Shown in pieces: positions 1-5,367 of a DNA stretch of 6,341 nucleotides; position 1 is the first letter of the stretch, and each line of letters opens with the position of its first letter. Source of the stretch: Candidatus Margulisiibacteriota bacterium (GTDB lineage Bacteria > Margulisbacteria > WOR-1 > O2-12-FULL-45-9 > XYB2-FULL-48-7); NCBI GenBank assembly GCA_028717325.1, contig JAQUOB010000076.1, positions 1 through 6,341 of the forward strand, in the 5' to 3' direction. The notes below the pieces were generated by a model. The model saw only the letters and a list, made by a program, of their open reading frames with translations, searched no databases and was not told the DNA's origin. A program made the position numbers and the translations under genes.

Positions 1-696
1 ATCGCCGTTAACGAATTCTACAACCTCATGATGAAAAAAGGTTTTTTCCCCGCCTATTATGTTGGGAACTTGATCACCATCTTCTTTATCATATTCGCCT
101 ACTATGCTTTGAAGAGAAATTGGGAGCCGGCGCACTCAGCCATCCTGACGCTGGCCGCGGCCGTTGCGCTGATCTCGGGGGTTTTCCTAAAGAGAGAAAA
201 AGACACGATAGTCGATGTCGCGGTCACTATCCTCGGCATGATCTACGTCGGCTGGTTCTTGAGCTATCTCTTTTTCATCCGGAGCCTGACCGACCACGGC
301 GGTTATCTGTTCTTCCTGATCTTCACGGTCTGGGCCATGGATGTTTCGGCCTATCTGGCCGGCCGGGTCTTTGGCCACACGCCGCTAATGCCCTCAATCT
401 CTCCGAAAAAAACCTGGGAAGGGGCGATCGCCGGTTTTGTTGTCGCGCTGATCGCTGCGGTAGTTTTTAGCTGGACGGCGCAGTTGGTGATCTGGCACGC
501 GCTGGTTCTCGGCGTCTTGATCGGGATCTTCGGGCAGGTTTCTGACCTGATCGAATCGCTGATCAAGCGTGATGCCGGAGCCAAAGATTCTTCCAATATC
601 CTGCCCGGCCACGGCGGCGTGCTGGACCGGATCGACTCGTTTGTCCTGACCGCGCCGCTGATGTATTATTATTTGATCCTGTTCGTATTAAAATAA
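1..696 (+). CDS. cdsA: Phosphatidate cytidylyltransferase (CDP-diacylglycerol synthase), 5'-partial
   Basis: This integral inner-membrane enzyme makes CDP-diacylglycerol from phosphatidic acid and CTP, the branch point to all major phospholipids. The frame is open from base 1 (IAVNEFYNL precedes the Met at base 28), so the gene begins outside the window and the ATGs at 28 and 31 are internal. 231 residues are visible; the family is usually about 260-285, so roughly 30-50 N-terminal residues are missing. Counting from the Met at 28, the CdsA family signature lies at residues 177-203 (bases 556-636): SLIKR, then AKDSS, then PGHGG and LDRID, with the expected spacing. Other family motifs are SPKKTWEG at 125-132 and an Asp-containing DVSAYLAGR at 105-113. 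Several hydrophobic membrane spans are evident (about 11-28, 37-54, 61-84, 92-114, 133-170, 205-221). The TAA stop shares a base with the ATG of nadC (TAATG), so the two are probably cotranscribed and translationally coupled. Family assignment is very secure. Confidence 0.97.
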   Translation: MAVNEFYNLMMKKGFFPAYYVGNLITIFFIIFAYYALKRNWEPAHSAILTLAAAVALISGVFLKREKDTIVDVAVTILGMIYVGWFLSYLFFIRSLTDHGGYLFFLIFTVWAMDVSAYLAGRVFGHTPLMPSISPKKTWEGAIAGFVVALIAAVVFSWTAQLVIWHALVLGVLIGIFGQVSDLIESLIKRDAGAKDSSNILPGHGGVLDRIDSFVLTAPLMYYYLILFVLK

Positions 697-1529
697 TGAG
701 CATTAAAGAAATTACTGATTTTTTGGTGAAGCTGGCGCTGGCGGAAGATGTCGGCCGCGGGGATATTACGACCAGGGCGATAATCCAAAAAGATCAAAAA
801 GCCAAAGCAATTTTAACTGCCAAAGAAGCCGGCGTTATTTGCGGAGTTAGCATCGCCGCCGAAGTTTTCCATCACGTTGATCATAGGATCAAGTTTAGCC
901 CGAAGGTTAAGGACGGCGTTTTTGTTCAGAAAGGCAAAGTCATCGCTGTTGTTTCCGGCCCGGCGCGCGGCATCCTGACCGGCGAGCGGGTCGCGCTGAA
1001 TTTTCTCCAGCATCTTTCGGGGATTGCGACGCTGACGCGGGCTTTCGTGTCGCGAGTTGCAAGCCGCGGGTCACGCGTCAAAATACTCGATACACGGAAA
1101 ACTATCCCTGGCCTGCGCGTTCTGGAAAAATACGCGGTGAAAATGGGCGGCGGCGTTAATCATCGAATGGGATTGTATGACGCGATCTTAATTAAAGATA
1201 ATCACATCAAGCTGGCGGGCGGGATTGAAAGGGCGGTCGAAAAAGTCGCGAGACGCGGGTCACGAGTCGAAATTGAAGTGAGGACCCTCAATGAAGTTCA
1301 GAGAGCGATCGCGGTTGGCGTTGACACAATACTTTTGGACAACATGAGCGTAAAAGTTTTACGTGCCGCCGTCAAGCTTTGCAAAAAGGTCGGCGTGAAA
1401 ACTGAAGCTTCGGGCGGTGTGAATTTAAATAATGTTGCCGTGATCGCGAAGGCCGGCGTTGACTACATTTCCGTCGGCGCGCTGACGCACTCGGCGAAGG
1501 CGCTGGACATCAACCTCAAGATAGTTTGA
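696..1529 (+). CDS. nadC: Nicotinate-nucleotide pyrophosphorylase (carboxylating), quinolinate phosphoribosyltransferase
   Basis: This cytoplasmic enzyme converts quinolinate and PRPP to nicotinate mononucleotide, CO2 and pyrophosphate, the last dedicated step of de novo NAD synthesis. The product is 277 residues, a normal full length. Motifs in order: EDVGRGDITT (17-26), the helix TGERVALNFLQHLSG (95-109), DTRKT.PGLR (132-141), KMGGGVNHR (149-157), ILIKDNHI (164-171), IEVRTL (193-198), ILLDN (212-216), TEASGG (236-241) and DYISVGALTHSA (256-267). Likely ligand-binding residues by family analogy are R98, R134, K135, H156, R157, K167, E194 and D215. The ATG overlaps the cdsA stop by one base, and no Shine-Dalgarno sequence is visible upstream, which fits coupling to cdsA. 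nadA and nadB are not in the window. Oddity: RGSRV occurs twice (124-128 and 187-191), each encoded by a short degenerate 7-bp repeat array; all catalytic motifs are intact, so the enzyme should be functional. Confidence 0.97.
   Translation: MSIKEITDFLVKLALAEDVGRGDITTRAIIQKDQKAKAILTAKEAGVICGVSIAAEVFHHVDHRIKFSPKVKDGVFVQKGKVIAVVSGPARGILTGERVALNFLQHLSGIATLTRAFVSRVASRGSRVKILDTRKTIPGLRVLEKYAVKMGGGVNHRMGLYDAILIKDNHIKLAGGIERAVEKVARRGSRVEIEVRTLNEVQRAIAVGVDTILLDNMSVKVLRAAVKLCKKVGVKTEASGGVNLNNVAVIAKAGVDYISVGALTHSAKALDINLKIV
1051..1078 (+). repeat. Degenerate 7-bp repeat array A inside nadC
   Basis: Four contiguous heptamers can be read: CGCGAGT, TGCAAGC, CGCGGGT and CACGCGT, fitting a loose consensus C-R-C-G-R-G-T. 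The preceding heptamer TTCGTGT (1044-1050) may be a further decayed unit. The array encodes about residues 119-128 of NadC, between the LSG helix and the DTRKT strand. By memory-based comparison with E. coli NadC this loop is about two residues longer here. It is paralogous to array B, sharing TCGCGAG and the 11-bp string CGCGGGTCACG. Confidence 0.6.
1247..1267 (+). repeat. Degenerate 7-bp repeat array B inside nadC
   Basis: Three contiguous heptamers, CGCGAGA, CGCGGGT and CACGAGT, lack the second unit of array A (exactly 7 bp difference). The array encodes about residues 184-191 of NadC in the loop before the IEVRTL strand. The CGCGGGTCACG core is read in the same frame as in array A, so both encode RGSRV. 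Seeing the same word twice about 190 bases apart in a conserved enzyme suggests a dispersed short repeat family and not protein-level conservation. Confidence 0.6.
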
Positions 1530-1540
1530 AGCTGACGAAA

Positions 1541-1568
1541 TTCTCGCGAGCCCGGCCTGTGCTATAAT
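1541..1568 (+). promoter_or_regulatory. Extended -10 promoter for the helicase gene
   Basis: A perfect extended -10 (TGCTATAAT, 1560-1568; hexamer TATAAT 1563-1568) lies in the 50-base gap after nadC. The best -35 is weak: TTCTCG at 1541-1546 with a 16-base spacer, three of six matches to TTGACA. An 8-bp palindrome CTCGCGAG (1543-1550) overlaps that -35 position. Transcription should start near 1574-1578, only a few bases before the ATG at 1579, implying a leaderless or nearly leaderless mRNA. Confidence 0.65.
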
Positions 1569-1578
1569 GGTAAATCCA

Positions 1579-3699
1579 ATGCCCCACAAGTACGTACTAA
1601 AATCCCATTTCGGCGCGGATAATAATAATTTCCGCATCAACTACCAGGCCGATCTTAACGAGGAGCAGTTTCCCATCGCTACTGCTCCCGGCGGGCCAAT
1701 GCTCGTCATTGCCGGCGCCGGGTCGGGCAAGACTCGCACGGTGACCTATCGCGTCGCCTATCTGGTGGAATCCGGCGTACCGCTCGATCGTATTTTATTA
1801 GTAACTTTTACGAATAAAGCCTCAAAAGAAATGCTTTCCCGCGTCGAGCTTTTGTTAAAGCGCGACGTCAAGGGGATAATGGGCGGGACGTTCCATCATG
1901 TCGGAAATTTAATGCTCCGGAAAAACGCCAAACGGGTCGGCTACGAGCCGAATTTTACGATCCTTGACCGAGCCGACTCCAAAGACCTGATCGACTCTTG
2001 CCTCGGCGAAGCGAAGATCGATGTCAAAGCCCGGCGCTTTCCTAAGGGCGAGGCCTTGCAGGCCATCTATGGGCTGGCACTAAACACCAATCGATCGATC
2101 GTCGACGTCATCGCCTACAACTACGCCCAGTTCGAGCCGATGACCGAAGAGGTCGAGGGGGTCTTTAACCTCTATGTCCAGCGCAAGAGAAAAAATAACC
2201 TGATGGATTTTGACGATCTCTTGTATCTTTGGTACAAACTGCTCTCGGAGAATCCTGACGTCGCTGAGAAATACGCCGCCAAATTCCAGCACATCATGGT
2301 CGACGAATATCAGGATACGAACTTGGTCCAGGCCAAGATTATCGATATCCTGGCGGCCAAACACCGCAACCTGATGGTGGTGGGCGATGATTCCCAGTCG
2401 ATCTATTCGTTCCGCGGCGCCCATTTCAAGAACATCATTAATTTTCCCAAGGTCTACCCCGACGCACGCCTCTATAAGCTGGAGGTCAACCACCGCTCGA
2501 CGCCGGAAATTTTAAGCGTAGCTAACACTTCGATCACACTGGCCAAGGAAAAATTCGAAAAGAACTTGCGGACCAACCGGCCAAGCGGGCAGAAGCCGGT
2601 CGTGGCCGCCTTAACTACGGTTTACGAACAAGCTGCCTTTGTCGCGCAACGAATGCTGGAGCTGCGCGAAGAAGGCCACTCCCTGAACGACATGGCCGTC
2701 CTTTACCGCTCCCATTATCAATCGATGGAGATCCAGATGGAGCTGACTAAGCGGGGGATCCCATTTGAAATAAGGTCCGGCCTGCGCTTTTTTGAAGAGG
2801 CCCACATCAAAGACGTGATCGCTTATTTAAAGGTCTTCCACAATCCCAACGACGAGATCTCCTGGGGGCGGATCTTGAAGTTATTGCCCAAGATCGGTCC
2901 GAAGACGGCTGAAAAGATCTTCCAGTTCCTGTGCCAGGCCGGCGATCCGCGGGAGACAGTTGTTCAAGACGGCGTGCTAAAAATAATACCGGGCGGCGGG
3001 GAGCGGACGTTCAAGCTTTTCCAGTCCTTGATGGCGCAGCTAAAAGAAAAGGTCGGTAAACCGGCCGAAATGATCAAGGCGGTCAGCGATTCCAACTATT
3101 CCGATTATTTAAAAGAACAGTATCCTAATTATCGCGAGCGGCTGGAAGACCTCGAGCAGTTGGGCAGTTACGCTACGCAATACAAGTCGCTGGAGGAGCT
3201 CTTGAGCTCCCTGGCGCTGGCTTCGGGGATCGAGTCGGAGACGATCGTGGAAGCGGGTGAATCGGGCGAAAAAGAAGCCTGCGTGCTGACGACGATCCAT
3301 CAGGCCAAGGGGCTGGAATGGAAGGTGGTTTTCGTCGTCTGGCTGGCCGACGGCCGGTTCCCTTCTTACTTGAGCTTTGACAAAGAAGAAGAGATGGAAG
3401 AAGAACGGCGCCTGTTCTATGTCGCGGTCACCCGGGCCAAGGACGAGCTGTATCTGCTTTATCCGATCATCTATTCGGGCTATGACGGCGAAGTTCTCAT
3501 GAAAATTTCGCGCTACCTGGAAGAGTTACCCAGCTGGGCGTATGAGAAATGGGAGATTGAGCAGGGGTTTGAGGGATATGAGGGAGGGGCAGGGAGGAGC
3601 AGGGAGGAGCAGGAAATCGATCTGTCGGAGTACCGCGAAGTCAAAGTTAAAAGTCGGACCGATTTTGAAGCGATCGATATTAACGATCTGCTTGGGTAA
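1579..3699 (+). CDS. UvrD/PcrA/Rep-type superfamily 1A ATP-dependent DNA helicase
   Basis: A 3'-5' DNA helicase/translocase of the kind used in repair, replication restart or removal of bound proteins from DNA. I chose the ATG at 1579 (706 residues) because an in-frame ATG at 1567 overlaps the TATAAT -10 box; neither has a Shine-Dalgarno sequence. From 1579 the SF1A motifs are: Q motif LNEEQ (26-30), Walker A AGAGSGKT (45-52), Ia TFTNKAS (76-82), Ib GTFHHVG (103-109), DFDDLL (210-215), II VDEYQDTN (241-248), III VGDDSQSIYSFRGA (268-281), IV LEVNHRS (301-307), GIPFEIRSGLRFFE (393-406), a helix-hairpin-helix-like LPKIGPKTAEKI (436-447), V TIHQAKGLEW (572-581) and VI EERRLFYVAVTRAKDELYL (608-626). 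About 25 residues precede the Q motif. The tail after motif VI is short, partly repeat-encoded, and ends in acidic DINDLLG; the C-terminal Tudor-like domain of PcrA/UvrD is not apparent. Family is certain; the exact orthologue (PcrA, UvrD or Rep) is not, so no symbol is given. Confidence 0.95.
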   Translation: MPHKYVLKSHFGADNNNFRINYQADLNEEQFPIATAPGGPMLVIAGAGSGKTRTVTYRVAYLVESGVPLDRILLVTFTNKASKEMLSRVELLLKRDVKGIMGGTFHHVGNLMLRKNAKRVGYEPNFTILDRADSKDLIDSCLGEAKIDVKARRFPKGEALQAIYGLALNTNRSIVDVIAYNYAQFEPMTEEVEGVFNLYVQRKRKNNLMDFDDLLYLWYKLLSENPDVAEKYAAKFQHIMVDEYQDTNLVQAKIIDILAAKHRNLMVVGDDSQSIYSFRGAHFKNIINFPKVYPDARLYKLEVNHRSTPEILSVANTSITLAKEKFEKNLRTNRPSGQKPVVAALTTVYEQAAFVAQRMLELREEGHSLNDMAVLYRSHYQSMEIQMELTKRGIPFEIRSGLRFFEEAHIKDVIAYLKVFHNPNDEISWGRILKLLPKIGPKTAEKIFQFLCQAGDPRETVVQDGVLKIIPGGGERTFKLFQSLMAQLKEKVGKPAEMIKAVSDSNYSDYLKEQYPNYRERLEDLEQLGSYATQYKSLEELLSSLALASGIESETIVEAGESGEKEACVLTTIHQAKGLEWKVVFVVWLADGRFPSYLSFDKEEEMEEERRLFYVAVTRAKDELYLLYPIIYSGYDGEVLMKISRYLEELPSWAYEKWEIEQGFEGYEGGAGRSREEQEIDLSEYREVKVKSRTDFEAIDINDLLG
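3581..3613 (+). repeat. 10-bp tandem repeat in the helicase 3' end
   Basis: Three consecutive units AGGGAGGGGC, AGGGAGGAGC, AGGGAGGAGC are followed by a partial AGG; only one base differs between the units. The purine-rich tract encodes a Gly/Glu/Arg-rich piece (GGAGRSREEQ) between the helicase core and the acidic C-terminus, presumably a flexible linker. Because the unit is not a multiple of three, copy-number change would shift the frame of the last 30 or so codons. Confidence 0.8.
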
Positions 3700-3713
3700 C
3701 GGCCCAAATCGTC

Positions 3714-3741
3714 TTGACTTTTGACGTCAGGTTGTTATGAT
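3714..3741 (+). promoter_or_regulatory. Sigma-70-like promoter for the secreted-protein/barrel operon
   Basis: TTGACT (3714-3719) and TATGAT (3736-3741) are separated by 16 bases, giving five of six matches to each consensus hexamer. A second TTGACG begins at 3721 and could pair with TAATAT (3744-3749) at 17 bases, but that would put the start site inside the gene. The palindrome TGACGTCA (3722-3729) lies in the spacer and could be an operator. The predicted start site, 3747-3749, coincides with the ATG at 3748, so the transcript would be leaderless. The promoter fills most of the 48-base gap after the helicase stop. Confidence 0.75.
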
Positions 3742-3747
3742 AATAAT

Positions 3748-5364
3748 ATGAAAACAGCTAAATTTGTACTCATTGCATTAATTTTCTTCGTTTCTTGCTC
3801 TTCGGCTTATGCGGCTACCTATTATGTCGACGCGGTCAACGGCAACGACGCGACCGGCACCGGCAGTCAGGCCGCTCCCTGGAAAACGCTGACCAAGGCG
3901 ACCAGCTCAACCGCCGCCGGCGATACCGTCAATGTTAAACCAGGTAACTACAACGCGGCGCTGGGAGAGGCCTTTCCTATCACAATAACGAACAGTTTTT
4001 ATGTTGCTACCACGACCTATCAGGCCACGATCGAAGAAAGCGGCGGAGCGACGAATGCGGTGGTCCTGGTAGGCAACGCGTCGCTGGAGGGCTTTACGGT
4101 CAAGAGCACAGATGGCTTTGACGATGCGGTCGTGGCCGGCCAGTTCGGTACCGGCTCGGTCCTCACGATCAAAAATAATATTATTGATGGAACAAATTTT
4201 GCGTATGGCATTGAGTGTATACAACTTAATGATACGGTCAATATCGTTTCTAATATCATTTCTTCGGGCAACCGCGGGATTTTTGTCAACGCCTCTTTGA
4301 CCAGCGGTTCGATCAGCAAAAATACGATCAGGGACTGCACCAACTACGGAATATTCGTCAATCAGAGCAATCTGACCATCGATCGGAACACGATCGTCAG
4401 AAGCGGTGTCGGGATCTATGCGAACACCGGAGGGGGAGAGACGGTCAACGCGAAAAACAACATCATTTATAATGCCGGAGTTAGGACCAGCGGCATTTCG
4501 CAGGCGGGGGCGGGCGGCACGCTGACGTCGACCTATAACTGCATTTTCGGCAACGCGACCGTCTATGACGGGACGGTTGCCGATAAGACCGGGGATATTA
4601 CGACCGACCCGACGTTTACCAATGCGACGGGCAATAACTTCAATCTTCTGCCGGCCTCGCCTTGTATTGATAAGGGCGATCCCGCCTCAACAGTTGACGC
4701 CGACGGCTCGCGCGCCGATATGGGCGCCTATCCCTACGACCATCGTCCGACGGTCCAGATTGTCAAGCCCAACGGCGGGGAAACCCTGACCGGCGAGGTC
4801 TCGTACAATATAACCTGGACTGCCACCCAGGAGAGCGGCATTGATCATCTCCAGCTTTATTATTCGACCGACGGCGGGGCGACCTATCCCAACACGATCA
4901 CGACGGCAGCCCCCGGCACCGGCAGTTACGGCTGGAGCGTGCCGTCGATCAACACCACCACGGCCCGGGCTAGGGTAATTGCCGTGGCGACCAACAGTTA
5001 CACCGCGACCTCGGAGTCGGCCGCGAACTTTTCAATTGCCTTTGCCTCACCGACCATCACTGTCCCGACGCCGACCACCACGACGACATTCGCTCAAAAG
5101 GCGGTTGTCACCCAGACCCCCACCGTTCCTCAAATTGCCGGGGCCGCCATCAACATTACCGTCCACTCGAGCGAACAGCAGCCGCTGACCATAATCTGGT
5201 TTAACGAAAACCGCGAAGCCGTCAGGACGACCAATATTAACGCGGTTGAAGGCGACAACACTTTTACCTGGACGTCGCCCAAAGATATTCCGACAGGGAT
5301 ATATCGTTACCAGATCCGGGGAAAAGGCATCAATATCAACGGAAAAATCCTGATCTCCAAATAA
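3748..5364 (+). CDS. Secreted right-handed beta-helix protein with DUF1565-like start, Ig-like domain and FlgD-Ig/T9SS-CTD-like C-terminus
   Basis: 538 residues from the ATG at 3748; an upstream in-frame TTG at 3721 lies within the promoter and is rejected. Residues 1-23 form a Sec signal peptide (MKTAK, hydrophobic core, cleavage near AYA/AYAA before TYYVD). TYYVDAVNGND with PWKTLTKA and GDTVNVKPGNYN (24-69) is the typical opening of DUF1565-type beta-helix proteins. Residues about 140-245 contain recurring helix coils: NNIIDG, SNIISSGNRGIFV, KNTIRDCTNYGIFV, RNTIVRSGVGIY, NNIIYN. The helix ends in DPTF...SPCIDKG...DMGAYPY (287-330), a common closing segment. Residues 335-432 form an Ig-like beta-sandwich (VKPNGGETL, YNITWTAT, YYSTDGGATY). 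A Thr/Pro-rich linker (about 433-463) leads to a terminal beta-sandwich (467-538) with EGDNTFTW, PTGIYRYQIRG and NGKILISK, like FlgD Ig domains or type IX sorting domains. Function is probably cell-surface or extracellular; no catalytic residues are assignable. It shares an operon with the barrel gene three bases downstream. Confidence 0.9.
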   Translation: MKTAKFVLIALIFFVSCSSAYAATYYVDAVNGNDATGTGSQAAPWKTLTKATSSTAAGDTVNVKPGNYNAALGEAFPITITNSFYVATTTYQATIEESGGATNAVVLVGNASLEGFTVKSTDGFDDAVVAGQFGTGSVLTIKNNIIDGTNFAYGIECIQLNDTVNIVSNIISSGNRGIFVNASLTSGSISKNTIRDCTNYGIFVNQSNLTIDRNTIVRSGVGIYANTGGGETVNAKNNIIYNAGVRTSGISQAGAGGTLTSTYNCIFGNATVYDGTVADKTGDITTDPTFTNATGNNFNLLPASPCIDKGDPASTVDADGSRADMGAYPYDHRPTVQIVKPNGGETLTGEVSYNITWTATQESGIDHLQLYYSTDGGATYPNTITTAAPGTGSYGWSVPSINTTTARARVIAVATNSYTATSESAANFSIAFASPTITVPTPTTTTTFAQKAVVTQTPTVPQIAGAAINITVHSSEQQPLTIIWFNENREAVRTTNINAVEGDNTFTWTSPKDIPTGIYRYQIRGKGININGKILISK

Positions 5365-5367
5365 ACC

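Noticed and set aside
120..470. 116-residue plus-strand frame inside cdsA
   Set aside because: Arg/Pro/His-rich out-of-frame translation of the clearly recognisable CdsA coding sequence.
686..696. TAAAAT (689-694) as a separate -10 for nadC
   Set aside because: No -35 is found at a suitable distance, and the AT-rich bases are the last codons and stop of cdsA; coupling to cdsA is simpler.
1567..1578. In-frame ATG at 1567 as the helicase start
   Set aside because: It overlaps the last two bases of the TATAAT -10 hexamer and would lie upstream of the predicted transcription start; the ATG at 1579 fits better.
2080..2493. 137-residue open frame on the minus strand
   Set aside because: It is antisense to helicase motifs II-III, has no family resemblance, and no start signal; a shadow of the GC-rich coding strand.
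3195..3210. GGAGCTC-TT-GAGCTCC inverted repeat in the helicase gene
   Set aside because: It encodes conserved-looking EELLSS in the reading frame and its 2-base loop is too tight; chance from codon choice is likely.
3692..3707. TTGGG/CCCAA hairpin at the helicase stop as an intrinsic terminator
   Set aside because: The stem is only 5 bp with a 6-base loop and no T tract follows; it also overlaps the stop codon and could be chance.
3721..3747. In-frame TTG at 3721 extending the secreted protein
   Set aside because: It lies within the promoter, and the nine added residues (including Asp and Asn) would precede an otherwise perfect signal peptide beginning at the ATG at 3748.
3790..3816. Lipobox-like VSC in the signal peptide of the beta-helix protein
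   Set aside because: The -3 residue is Phe, not Leu/Val/Ile, and an AYAA signal peptidase I site follows directly before the mature TYYVD start.
3907..4343. Two minus-strand open frames of about 105 residues opposite the beta-helix gene
   Set aside because: They overlap each other in different frames, lie opposite a well-supported gene, and show no recognisable domain or promoter.
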